Source of the DNA: Candidatus Zhuqueibacterota bacterium
GTDB lineage: Bacteria; Zhuqueibacterota; Zhuqueibacteria; Thermofontimicrobiales; Thiofontviventaceae
DNA: 34,282 bases
Direction: 5' to 3'
NCBI GenBank assembly: GCA_016926625.1
Contig: JAFGOE010000133.1
Coordinates: forward strand, 1-34,282
The position numbers were made by a program, and so were the translations under genes. The notes under the pieces are model-generated. The model did not search any database, was not told the origin of the DNA, and was given only the letters and a program-made list of their open reading frames with translations. This document shows positions 10,768-18,934 of this stretch, piece after piece (the stretch's first letter is position 1; the number at the start of each line of letters is the position of its first letter).

Positions 10768-10900
10768 AGGACTGATTGCTCAGCCCTTCATTATGTGATA
10801 AATTCAGCACAATTTTGAGCTATAACTCTATTTATCGCATATAATGTGTGCTATATGACGAATGAATTCGTCACTACAATTCGATAAATTTTGAATTCCA
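10768..10900 (-). mobile_element. Degenerate copy A of the MITE-like element
   Basis: Positions 10837-10885 match 15744-15792 of copy B at about 43 of 49 bases by eye, including the hairpin core TGACGAATGAATTCGTCA. Similarity continues more weakly to the left, and the terminal inverted repeats have decayed beyond recognition. The outer ends are estimated from the length of copy B. It lies in the gap between the convergent GH51 and kinase-fusion genes. Confidence 0.65.
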
Positions 10901-10930
10901 GGTAATGCCGATCTATAATATTGCTGTGGC

Positions 10931-13546
10931 CTAAATCTCAAACACCCCGCTGCCTGCTACCGGGGTGCAGATGGCGATGGCTGGCTCGAGGTCGCTGGTG
11001 GCGTAGTATTTGTCCGTTAGCACGCGGATCAAATCCTCCACGGCCGAGTCTTCCACCATCACCATGGCACAGCCGCCTAACCCCGCCCCTGAGATCTGAG
11101 CGCCCTTTACGCCCCGAATACTGCCCGCTAAATCGACGATCAGATCGATCTCCGGTGTGCTGCAGCGATAGGATCCCGATTGTAAATGAAGCGCGGCCTT
11201 GTCGTCTCCCTGATGCGCCGAGGATACAATATCCTCAAAATATCGTTCCGAGCAATCGAAATGATAGTGCGACTCGCTCCAGTGGTCGTTGTAACGCACT
11301 ACCCGGTCGCCATCATGGGAAATGCTCATCAATCGTCCGAAATCCGTAATCCGACCCTCTCGCAGCAATCCAGGCGCCCTCCTGCTTCGTTCGCATTCGG
11401 AAATTCCGAACAACACAATGTCGCGGATAGGATACGTACCATCGTAAGCCGGGTGAGAAGCAAATATCGATGCCGTTTCCGACGATCCCAACCACCCTAT
11501 CAATTGATCCCTCGTCGCCTCACAGGGTAGTTGGCGGATCATCGTGTAAAAATCCGTCAGCTCCATGTTGAGCCGTTCCGGCGAAATATCCCGCAGATGC
11601 TCGATTAACGCCGCATATTGCGGGAAATTCTTCCTGATGAGCATCCTGCCCAGATGATAGCAGGCGACGCGCTGGTTGAACGTCGTACGCGACGAACTGG
11701 ATTTGTACGCCTTCACGTGCGAATCACAGATCACGATCAGATGGTCCTCCGGAAACGGAACAGCCTCCTGCGACCGGAACGGATGAAAACTGACGTTCAC
11801 AACCTGTCCCTGCCTGCCCATCTTCATGGCGGCATGATCGGCACAACCGCCGCGCGTGCCCACGAACCACTCGCCCTCACCGCACCGTTCCACAAAATCC
11901 GCCGGGTCGATCGATAACTCGTTCAATGCGACCAGCGCCTCGGCCGTGGCGACTACCATGGCCGACGAAGAGCTCAATCCTGCGGCGATCGGTATGTCCC
12001 CGCTGAACATCATGTTTAATCCCTTAAAACAACGATCCGAAAAATGCGACTGGAAACGAAGATACGCCGCCTTGATGTAATTGGACCAGTCCCCTTTCTC
12101 GATCCGCTCCACTACATCGCTGTTAACATAGTTCAGCCAGTTCGTGTGAAATTCCCCGTTCATATAATCGCTCATCCTGAATTCGCGCCGCGGGAATTTA
12201 ATACGATCCAGGTTGCTCACCTGCATCACATCATCATCTCGCTGCGCTGCGACTAAAAATATCTCCCGATCGATGGCAATCAGGTTTCCGTTCCCTCCCT
12301 GATGATCGATGTGACGCCCCATGAGGTTCACCCTGCCCGGAGCCCGCGCGATCGTCACGTCGATATCACCATACTCCTGCTTGAATTGAATCAGCAGCCG
12401 CTTCAAGCGATTCATTTTTTGCGTCGCCAGCGATTGGTTACCGTTGTACAGTCGAGTGAAAAATCGAGTCATGTTATCGCTGTCCAATGCTTGAAGCCAT
12501 TGTAAGGGACGATGAAATTTGGACGGCGGTCTGGCTACCCGCACGCGACGCTCCTGCGAGCGCAAGTAGCGATTGATCTCCCGCAATTCCTCCTGATTAT
12601 TGAACGCCATCACCTGATGCGGGTCGTCGACCTGCACGACATGGGTTCGAAAATGATTCTCGCCCGATAAAATACCTACCACATCGGTGAGGTATTCCTC
12701 CTGCTGTGCATTATCCGACGTCAGTTTGTCCAACGCTGCGTAAAGCGTGGCTGCACGAAACAGATAGACCGATAAATTGGTCAGTCCGTTACGATTAAGA
12801 TCCTGCGCGTTCAACTCTCGTCCGTCCGGAAGCTTAAATTTTGGATTGCCGTCACCGGTAAATTTCTCCACATCGCTGCGATGAACCGGATCACCACGGT
12901 CGACCTGCTGCCAGAGCGATCCAAGCGCTAATGCCCGCTTCTTCTCATTCGGAAACAGGTCGCGTGCCATCCCTTGCACGACTGCCGCTTCCATCGGCCC
13001 GATCGAGGTCCCGTTCCATAACGCGGTCATCAGCTCCCAGCGTCTGAGATCGAACGTCTCCACTACCGCCATCGGCTGACCAGTGTCTGATAAGATGACC
13101 CTGCCTGCATCGGGGGAATCCTTGCTCTGGCCGACGATAAACGCGAGATCTGATTTCTGCTCGTAAAACGTGAGAATCAACCGCAGTAAAATCGCCGGTT
13201 CGATGATTTTATCGCCGGCCACCACCAGTATATCGCCGTCGTAATGTAGATCTCGTAGCATGCGAATTCCGATTTTCGTCGCGTGACCCGTGCCCCGCTG
13301 CTCGCTTTGATACGTGTAAATCGCGTCATCGAACTCGCTACTGACCATATCCATCACCTGCTCCGCCCCGTGCCCCACCACGACCACGTGCGGACTGATA
13401 CCGAGGCTGGAATATGTCCGAATCGACCTGATTATCGCCGGAGTACCACCCGCCGGGAAACAGACTTTCTGCTTATCCGGCGACCCCATACGCGTTCCCT
13501 TGCCCGCCGCCAGAATGACCGATGCTATCTTCAATTGATGCTCCAT
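10931..13546 (-). CDS. Nucleotidyltransferase-GHMP sugar kinase fusion
   Basis: This is a two-domain enzyme. Residues about 1-300 (from the start at 13546) are a Rossmann-fold sugar nucleotidyltransferase with the signature VILAAGKGTRMGSPDKQK. Residues about 395-871 are a GHMP kinase of the galactokinase type, with APGRVNLMGRHIDHQGG (about 403-418), the phosphate loop GLSSSSAM (about 519) and motif 3 SGAGLGGCAMV (about 816). The arrangement suggests one protein that phosphorylates a free sugar at C1 and then makes the NDP-sugar, as bifunctional FKP does for fucose, although here both halves differ from FKP. The sugar is unknown; galactose or arabinose are guesses. The usual Glu of galactokinase GEH is Arg here. 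An upstream in-frame ATG (13636) would add 30 residues, but GAGG sits just before 13546 and the promoter lies at 13651-13679. Confidence 0.85.
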   Translation of the reverse strand: MEHQLKIASVILAAGKGTRMGSPDKQKVCFPAGGTPAIIRSIRTYSSLGISPHVVVVGHGAEQVMDMVSSEFDDAIYTYQSEQRGTGHATKIGIRMLRDLHYDGDILVVAGDKIIEPAILLRLILTFYEQKSDLAFIVGQSKDSPDAGRVILSDTGQPMAVVETFDLRRWELMTALWNGTSIGPMEAAVVQGMARDLFPNEKKRALALGSLWQQVDRGDPVHRSDVEKFTGDGNPKFKLPDGRELNAQDLNRNGLTNLSVYLFRAATLYAALDKLTSDNAQQEEYLTDVVGILSGENHFRTHVVQVDDPHQVMAFNNQEELREINRYLRSQERRVRVARPPSKFHRPLQWLQALDSDNMTRFFTRLYNGNQSLATQKMNRLKRLLIQFKQEYGDIDVTIARAPGRVNLMGRHIDHQGGNGNLIAIDREIFLVAAQRDDDVMQVSNLDRIKFPRREFRMSDYMNGEFHTNWLNYVNSDVVERIEKGDWSNYIKAAYLRFQSHFSDRCFKGLNMMFSGDIPIAAGLSSSSAMVVATAEALVALNELSIDPADFVERCGEGEWFVGTRGGCADHAAMKMGRQGQVVNVSFHPFRSQEAVPFPEDHLIVICDSHVKAYKSSSSRTTFNQRVACYHLGRMLIRKNFPQYAALIEHLRDISPERLNMELTDFYTMIRQLPCEATRDQLIGWLGSSETASIFASHPAYDGTYPIRDIVLFGISECERSRRAPGLLREGRITDFGRLMSISHDGDRVVRYNDHWSESHYHFDCSERYFEDIVSSAHQGDDKAALHLQSGSYRCSTPEIDLIVDLAGSIRGVKGAQISGAGLGGCAMVMVEDSAVEDLIRVLTDKYYATSDLEPAIAICTPVAGSGVFEI

Positions 13547-13650
13547 CGTACCTCGTATTACAAATTTGTAGTTCTGATTTCTTATCTGATCCTGAAAATC
13601 TGGTTGAAACGAATCGACTCTCCGCGAACTGTGCATGAAAAATAATGTGA

Positions 13651-13679
13651 AATATAACCAAAGTACGCTAAAAAGTCAA
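13651..13679 (-). promoter_or_regulatory. Sigma70-type promoter for the kinase fusion gene
   Basis: On the minus strand TTGACT (13679-13674) is followed by a 17-base spacer and TATATT (13656-13651). Transcription would begin near 13644, giving a leader of about 100 bases before the preferred start at 13546. The T-run directly after the -35 box recurs in other promoters of this window. Confidence 0.65.
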
Positions 13680-13714
13680 TATCTTTTCTACCCTTGCGAA
13701 TGTATACCTTAATT

Positions 13715-13760
13715 TAATCTATTAAATAAATAGACTTATCTCATTAAATTAAATAGATTA
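13715..13760. repeat. AT-rich inverted repeat in an intergenic region
   Basis: TAATCTATT (13715-13723) is mirrored by AATAGATTA (13752-13760), and the flanking AT-rich bases extend the similarity. It lies in the divergent gap between the kinase fusion and the serine hydrolase. An operator is possible, but low complexity makes chance likely. The rest of the gap (13680-14067) shows only the promoter at 13837. Confidence 0.25.
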
Positions 13761-13836
13761 CCCGATCGCATTGGCTTTTTACTTGAAGTCCTTTGGCTAA
13801 GAGGATGATTAATTTTTTGATTTCCGGTTTTTTCCT

Positions 13837-13865
13837 TTGACTTTTTGCCCTGCCGTATTTATATT
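13837..13865 (+). promoter_or_regulatory. Sigma70-type promoter upstream of the serine hydrolase
   Basis: TTGACT (13837-13842), a 17-base spacer and TATATT (13860-13865) face the serine hydrolase gene. The predicted start of transcription is near 13872, leaving a leader of almost 200 bases. I saw no riboswitch or clear hairpin in that leader. It has the same T-run after the -35 box as the divergent promoter at 13651-13679. Confidence 0.55.
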
Positions 13866-14067
13866 ACATCATAGTCATTACCGTCATCAGGAAAGATCCT
13901 GTCCAATAATACTGCATCGTGGCGTCCTTGAAAGCTAATCCGATGAGACAGCCCTCATCCGGAGCACGTTCCTGAATCGATCAATCGACTTGCTACAATC
14001 TAATTAAAGTTCTGCACGACTCTTAATGTAAGAATAGATTAAAATTCTGCCAATCGGAGGATTACCC

Positions 14068-15651
14068 ATGAAATCTCGTTTCATCATTCGAATTCTGTTT
14101 CTGCTACTTATTTTACCTTGTATTATAATCTCCCCTGCTCATTCTCGACCCCTTTTACCGAATAATTTCGATGCCTATGTCGAACAGGTCCGCCAGGCAT
14201 TTGAAGTTCCGGGAATCGCTGTGACCGTCGTTTTCGATGGACAGGTCGTGCTCGCGAAAGGTTATGGAGTGAAAAAGATAAACGGCTCAGCGCCGGTCGA
14301 TGAACACACCTTGTTTGGCATTGCGTCCAACACCAAGGCGTTCACCGCCACAGCGCTGGCCATGCTCGTGGAAGAGGGAAAAATAAAATGGGACGATCCA
14401 GTCATTAAACACCTCCCCGCATTCCGGTTATCGGACCCGTACGTAACCAACGAACTCAATGTGCGCGATCTGCTGGTTCATCGAAGCGGACTGGGATTGG
14501 GCGCTGGCGATCTGCTGTGGTGGCCGACATCGGATCTGGAGCGCAAAGAGATCGTCCACAAGCTCCGTTACGTCCCGCTGTCGACCAGCTTCCGCGATTC
14601 CTACGCGTACGATAACGTTCTCTACCTCGTCGCCGGCGAGCTGATCGAAGCGGTGAGCGGCCAGTCGTGGGAAAGTTTCGTAAAAACACGCATCCTGGAC
14701 AAGATCGGCATGTCGGAGAGCACCATCAACCAGTCGGAACGTAAAGTCGGTCCTAAATTTGCGTCCCCCCATGGTAGGATCGACGGAGTAGTTCGCGAAG
14801 TGGCCACGCTAACGACGAAAAACGTCAATCCGGCGGCCGGAATCAACTCATCCGCATCTGATATGGCGAAGTGGCTGATCGTACAGCTGGACTCAGGACG
14901 CGTCACGAACGGTACAACGCTGTTCTCACCCAGGACTACGAAGGCTCTGTGGAGCTTAGTGACGCCGAGGAATGTGGGCAATCCCCCGGCCGATTTGGCG
15001 CCCTTGCGTCGGAACTTTTCGGGCTATGGACTGGGTTTCGGCATCACGGATTATCGCGACAGGAAACTCGTCAGCCATACCGGGAGCTGGCCTGGTTATG
15101 TCTCCAGAATCGCCATGGTCCCTGAGATGAGGCTCGGCATCGCCGTGCTCACCAATCAGGAAGCCTATGAAGCGTACGATGCGATCATATATCACATTCT
15201 GGATCATTACCTCCGTGCACCCCAATTCGACTGGCTCCAGGCGTATAAAAACATCGCCGAGAAAGACGCTGCCGAAAATCGTGAGCATATCGCAACCGCC
15301 AGGGCCAAACGGGACGCCACCTCGCAGCCTTCCCTCCCCCTCGCCTCTTATGCCGCTACTTATACTGACGACTGGTACGGCGATGTGGTGATCAAGATGG
15401 AAGGCAACAAGCTGGTGATGGATTTCACTCATACACCATCGCTGATCGGAGATCTGGAACACTGGCAGCATAACACATTCATCGTCAGATGGAGAGACCG
15501 CGAGACCAGGGCCGACGCCTATGTCACATTTAGTCTAGTTCACGAAGGGACTATCGAACATGCTACGATGAGAGCCGTCTCCCCGGCCACGGATTTCAGT
15601 TTCGATTTTCATGATTTGCGGCTAAGGCCCGTAAGCAAAATGGATCAATAG
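14068..15651 (+). CDS. Secreted serine hydrolase of the class C beta-lactamase family
   Basis: This 527-residue exported penicillin-binding-protein-like hydrolase probably acts as a peptidase or esterase in the periplasm. Members of this family are rarely true beta-lactamases. A signal peptide ends near residue 26 (SPAHS). The active-site motif SNTK gives Ser87 and Lys90. The second motif YDN is at 181-183, and HTG (337-339) replaces the KTG of beta-lactamases, as in many esterase-like members. Residues about 430-520 form a C-terminal beta domain like the lipocalin-type/DUF3471 domain often attached to this family (SYAATYTDDWYGDVVI). CGGAGG lies eight bases before the ATG. It appears to be transcribed alone. 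The physiological substrate is not evident. Confidence 0.9.
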   Translation: MKSRFIIRILFLLLILPCIIISPAHSRPLLPNNFDAYVEQVRQAFEVPGIAVTVVFDGQVVLAKGYGVKKINGSAPVDEHTLFGIASNTKAFTATALAMLVEEGKIKWDDPVIKHLPAFRLSDPYVTNELNVRDLLVHRSGLGLGAGDLLWWPTSDLERKEIVHKLRYVPLSTSFRDSYAYDNVLYLVAGELIEAVSGQSWESFVKTRILDKIGMSESTINQSERKVGPKFASPHGRIDGVVREVATLTTKNVNPAAGINSSASDMAKWLIVQLDSGRVTNGTTLFSPRTTKALWSLVTPRNVGNPPADLAPLRRNFSGYGLGFGITDYRDRKLVSHTGSWPGYVSRIAMVPEMRLGIAVLTNQEAYEAYDAIIYHILDHYLRAPQFDWLQAYKNIAEKDAAENREHIATARAKRDATSQPSLPLASYAATYTDDWYGDVVIKMEGNKLVMDFTHTPSLIGDLEHWQHNTFIVRWRDRETRADAYVTFSLVHEGTIEHATMRAVSPATDFSFDFHDLRLRPVSKMDQ

Positions 15652-15678
15652 AACGCAATAAGAAATTATTAATTTACC

Positions 15679-15807
15679 GGGGCTGTATCAAATGTCCTAC
15701 TGCAAGATATTTAACACAATTTGTAGTAACTAATCTGTTCTCTGCATATAATAGGTGGTATTTGACGAATAAATTCGTCACTACAAGTCGATTTTTGATA
15801 CAGCCCC
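15679..15807 (-). mobile_element. MITE-like element, copy B (complete)
   Basis: This 129-bp element is bounded by perfect 14-bp terminal inverted repeats, GGGGCTGTATCAAA and its complement. Internally it carries the hairpin TGACGAATAAATTCGTCA (8-bp arms), which with its flank matches copy C in reverse orientation over 22 bases. It has no open reading frame, so it would depend on a transposase elsewhere. The ends resemble those of IS1182/IS5-type insertion sequences, judging from memory. No clear target duplication is visible. It lies between the serine hydrolase and the radical SAM genes. Confidence 0.8.
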
Positions 15808-15824
15808 AGCACTTTTCTTCTCAG

Positions 15825-15875
15825 TGGACGTGTCTTTGCAATGACAGCACTGGATCAGCCATTAACAACGCGTTC
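15825..15875 (+). repeat. Partial copy of the composite repeat flank
   Basis: TTGCAATGACAGCACTGGAT, followed by a CATT-containing tail, resembles the right flank of the composite repeat at 18930-18960 (GCAATGACAACATTGGAT). This suggests a decayed fragment of the same family just upstream of the radical SAM pair. Similarity is short and judged by eye. Confidence 0.35.
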
Positions 15876-15922
15876 GCTATAGTCGTCACCACAATATAAA
15901 TAAAGACCACGGTAAAACCAGA

Positions 15923-16807
15923 ATGCCATCGAATAAGTATATATTCTATACACGATACGCATGGCGCTTCTTTGTTCTACGGCGTGCCGATCCGCTCATC
16001 TACGGCATCGCACTGACGGATAGGTGCAACCTCTCCTGCCGTGGTTGCCGCGTCTCGAACACCGGCCGTCCGGATATGAGCTGGGACCAGGTGATCGCAG
16101 CGATGAAGCATGCATGGGATCGCGGATTCCGTGAGCTTTATTTCAGCGGCGGGGAACCGATGATGTGGGAAGATCAGGGACATACGCTCGAAGATGCAAT
16201 AATCAAGGCAAAACGCATCGGCTTCTTCCACGTTCATGTCTATACGAACGGTACAGTGGGACTGGGTACCTCGGCCGATCTAAGCTGGGTTAGCATGGAT
16301 GGTCTACCTGGCATATTCGAAAGACGCCGCGGTGATCATTTTTACCAGATCGAAAAGGCTATCCGCAGGGAGGAACACAACAAAATCGCTATCATTTATG
16401 TGATCGACCGCAACACCGCGGAAGGCATCGAAGCGTTTCTCCGTTGGGTGCGCGATACGAAATTTCCGGTCGTCGGCGTCATGTTTTATTTTCATACTCC
16501 GTATTACGGGTACGATGAACTTTACCTGAATGCCGATGAACGCGCTTCGATTATCGACCAACTTCTCACCTACATAAGAAAGGGATTGCCCGTCATCAAC
16601 TCTTCTGCAGGTCTGCGTGCGCTTAAAACGGGTAACTGGCCGAGGCGTTTTCCTGTAGCCTCGGTCGTTGATGTCGATGGCGAGTCAATCTGTTGCCGCG
16701 CGGCAGACGACGTTTGCATCGATTGTGGTTACGCTGCCTGCACCGAGCTCACTGAATTCCAGCGTTTGCGACCGAGCGCTGTGCTCCGGATGTTGAGGTA
16801 CTGGTGA
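15923..16807 (+). CDS. Radical SAM enzyme, function unknown
   Basis: This 294-residue protein binds a 4Fe-4S cluster through CNLSCRGC (Cys35, Cys39, Cys42) and should cleave S-adenosylmethionine. FSGGEP is the SAM-binding motif and LTDRCNL begins the barrel. The C-terminus is rich in cysteine (CCRAADDVCIDCGYAAC, about 258-274), which may hold a second cluster or be structural. The length is short for SPASM-type enzymes. No peptide precursor or substrate gene is adjacent. Its stop overlaps the GTG start of the next gene by four bases (GTGA), so the two are probably translated together and act in one pathway. The ribosome binding site is weak. I cannot place it in a named subfamily. Confidence 0.85.
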   Translation: MPSNKYIFYTRYAWRFFVLRRADPLIYGIALTDRCNLSCRGCRVSNTGRPDMSWDQVIAAMKHAWDRGFRELYFSGGEPMMWEDQGHTLEDAIIKAKRIGFFHVHVYTNGTVGLGTSADLSWVSMDGLPGIFERRRGDHFYQIEKAIRREEHNKIAIIYVIDRNTAEGIEAFLRWVRDTKFPVVGVMFYFHTPYYGYDELYLNADERASIIDQLLTYIRKGLPVINSSAGLRALKTGNWPRRFPVASVVDVDGESICCRAADDVCIDCGYAACTELTEFQRLRPSAVLRMLRYW

Positions 16808-18099
16808 ACAATTTGAGAAATAAATTGACTGACAAAATGACTCGTCTCATTCGACGACATCTTGTGGGTAAGGATCAGGAATGGACGTTCGAGTCGCCTC
16901 CCCCAGGATGGAAGCCGCCCCGGATAAAACGTACATCCCTTTATTTACACGTACCGTTCTGCTATCACTTCTGTCCCTATTGTCCCTACACCAAAGTGCC
17001 TTATGATGAGAAACTTATCGAGCCTTACATAAAGGCTGCGATTGCCGAGGTCGATTGGTGGGCTGAGGCGATCGGACCTGCCGAAATTACCAGCATTTAC
17101 ATCGGCGGAGGCACACCGACGCTGGTAATGTCCGGAGTAACAGAGATCCTTACCCATATTTGCAAACGGTTCAATGTGACCGGAAACATTTGCATCGAGA
17201 CAAATCCGGTCGATGTAAACGATAAAATCGTCCAATCGATGCATGAAGCGAACGTTTCGCTCGTCTCCCTCGGTGTGCAATCGTTCGACGCCGACCTTCT
17301 CAACACGATCGGTCGTCGCTATGAACCCATCATCGCCGAACAATCGCTTAAACTGCTCGTAAAAAGCGGATTCTCTTCGGTTAATGCGGATTTAATGTTT
17401 GCATTACCCGGACAAACTACTGCAAGCCTTATAGCAGATCTGCAACGAGCGGCAAGCCTGGGCGCTGATCAAATCACCACCTATCCCTTATTTACTTTCC
17501 CCTACACAGCGGTCGGTAAATTCATGCAACTGAATTCCGTAAAAATGCCGAAAATTCGTGTGCGTCGCGCACAATATTACGCAATCTATGACTGGTGCAT
17601 GGAACATGATTTCGAACGAGTCTCAGTGTGGGGATTTAAACACGGGCGCTCGCCGCGTTATTCATCGGTAACCCGCGATGGATACATTGGTATCGGACCC
17701 GGTGCGGGATCGCATCTGCCCCAGGATTTCGTACTCAACACCTTCGATCTTGTCAGTTGGACACAGGCAACAACAGGAGGAAATACGGCAGTTGCCCTGC
17801 GAATGCCGTTGACAAAGGAGACGTCCGGGTGGTGGTGGCTCTATTGGCGATTGTATGATACACGGATACCGCTAAACCAACTGGATGCGGTTCTTTATCG
17901 CGATGCACCGAAAGCACGTCGCTGGCTGCGAGTCCTGGAACGAAGGGGACTCGCCGTCCGCCAGGATAACTTCCTTGAGTTGACGGAATCTGGTTCGTTC
18001 TGGGTGCATCTGTTGCAAAACTACTTCGCCCTGAATTATGTGAACACATTATGGACAACGGCTCAGGGCGAATCCTGGCCAGGGATGATATCCATCTGA
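16804..18099 (+). CDS. HemN/HemW-like radical SAM enzyme
   Basis: This 431-residue radical SAM protein of the HemN/HemW group has CYHFCPYC (Cys53, Cys57, Cys60) as cluster ligands, and YIGGGTPT and LGVQSF are typical group motifs. A C-terminal domain (about 335-431) looks like the winged-helix HemN C-terminal region. The family includes coproporphyrinogen dehydrogenase, the haem chaperone HemW and class C methyltransferases, so the name does not fix the reaction. The start is GTG, preceded by GAGG and overlapping the stop of the upstream radical SAM gene. No haem biosynthesis gene is nearby, which argues for a specialised role with its partner rather than routine haem synthesis, but this is inference. 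Confidence 0.85.
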   Translation: MNNLRNKLTDKMTRLIRRHLVGKDQEWTFESPPPGWKPPRIKRTSLYLHVPFCYHFCPYCPYTKVPYDEKLIEPYIKAAIAEVDWWAEAIGPAEITSIYIGGGTPTLVMSGVTEILTHICKRFNVTGNICIETNPVDVNDKIVQSMHEANVSLVSLGVQSFDADLLNTIGRRYEPIIAEQSLKLLVKSGFSSVNADLMFALPGQTTASLIADLQRAASLGADQITTYPLFTFPYTAVGKFMQLNSVKMPKIRVRRAQYYAIYDWCMEHDFERVSVWGFKHGRSPRYSSVTRDGYIGIGPGAGSHLPQDFVLNTFDLVSWTQATTGGNTAVALRMPLTKETSGWWWLYWRLYDTRIPLNQLDAVLYRDAPKARRWLRVLERRGLAVRQDNFLELTESGSFWVHLLQNYFALNYVNTLWTTAQGESWPGMISI

Positions 18100-18185
18100 T
18101 TCGCGATTTCAGTCCCTAAACCAGAGTGATTTATGGGATACTGTCCATGAGAACCTGAAAGCATTTAATATGATAAGGTTTTTAT

Positions 18186-18215
18186 TTGACTGCATGCAAT
18201 GGTGCTATCTATTTA
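18186..18215 (+). promoter_or_regulatory. Possible promoter for the START-like gene
   Basis: TTGACT (18186-18191), an 18-base spacer and TATTTA (18210-18215) lie about 30 bases before the ATG at 18248. The -10 box is a modest match. If used, it would separate this gene from the radical SAM operon. Confidence 0.4.
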
Positions 18216-18247
18216 CTGTGTATTTCTAATCGAAGTTAGATGAGCCT

Positions 18248-18934
18248 ATGAAACATACTTTCCTTTGCCGGCGCCCTCATCAGGTGTTGCTCTTTTTATT
18301 AATCGTATTCAGCATACCGCATCTTCTGCTGTCGGATATCGGGAGCATCGAAGGCATTCATTATCAGTTTCATCGTACCGATAGCTGCTATTCATTTCGC
18401 GGTTCTTTTTCAATCGACGGTGATTATGAGTGCCTGATCCGGATCCTGTACGATTTTGCACATTTGAAAAATATCATCACAAGCGCCGATTCCATTGTGT
18501 TGATCCGACAGGGAGAGGATTGGTACGATGTGCGTTACACATTCAAGAAATTCTTCATTACCAATGCATCGATTTATCGGAAGTCGCTTAAATCAGAGGA
18601 ACATAAGGTCACATTTACCATGATATCCAGCCAGCAGAACACGAATTTAATCCCCAATGTGTCCGCTTCATCAGGATATTACCGCATCACACAGGATTCG
18701 ACGGGCTATGTGATCGAATATTATCAGGAATTTATTATGTCGACCAGGTTTCTGCGAGGATTCTACGTTCGTACAGCGAAGAAAGAATCATTAAGATTTA
18801 TGCTGAATCTCAGGGAATATCTTGAGAGGATGTGTGTTGTTGAGATGAGGAACGGATGCCCCAGCATTTACGATGAGGAAGTCCCTAACACGCAGTCAGA
18901 AGATTGCTTCTCCCACTTCGCGGGATCGCAATGA
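18248..18934 (+). CDS. Exported START/SRPBCC-like protein with a repeat-derived C-terminus
   Basis: This 228-residue protein has an N-terminal signal sequence or anchor (hydrophobic segment about 13-29, LLFLLIVFSIPHLLL). Residues about 35-195 resemble the helix-grip (START/SRPBCC) fold, with an early strand pattern SFRGSFSIDGDYE, a helix ILYDFAHLKN and a long amphipathic C-terminal helix SLRFMLNLREYLE. Such domains bind lipids or other hydrophobic ligands. The assignment is from pattern, not from a diagnostic motif. The last 30 or so residues (MRNGCPSIYDEEV onward) are encoded by the composite repeat that begins near 18848, so the original stop was probably lost or overwritten. It follows the radical SAM pair by 148 bases. 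Its ligand is unknown. Confidence 0.6.
   Translation: MKHTFLCRRPHQVLLFLLIVFSIPHLLLSDIGSIEGIHYQFHRTDSCYSFRGSFSIDGDYECLIRILYDFAHLKNIITSADSIVLIRQGEDWYDVRYTFKKFFITNASIYRKSLKSEEHKVTFTMISSQQNTNLIPNVSASSGYYRITQDSTGYVIEYYQEFIMSTRFLRGFYVRTAKKESLRFMLNLREYLERMCVVEMRNGCPSIYDEEVPNTQSEDCFSHFAGSQ

Noticed and set aside
13547..13636. A 30-residue N-terminal extension of the kinase fusion starting at 13636
   Set aside because: That ATG lies only a few bases from the predicted transcription start and lacks a ribosome binding site; the nucleotidyltransferase domain begins right after the ATG at 13546, which has GAGG upstream.
10921..13645. Several plus-strand open frames opposite the kinase fusion gene
   Set aside because: They are short, overlap each other and mirror the well-supported minus-strand gene, whose domains and promoter are clear.
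14068..15651. A beta-lactam resistance gene
   Set aside because: HTG replaces KTG and the extra C-terminal domain fits the esterase/peptidase branch; resistance cannot be claimed.
16804..18099. A firm call of coproporphyrinogen dehydrogenase (hemN)
   Set aside because: Family motifs do not separate HemN, HemW and methyltransferases, and no haem gene is nearby.
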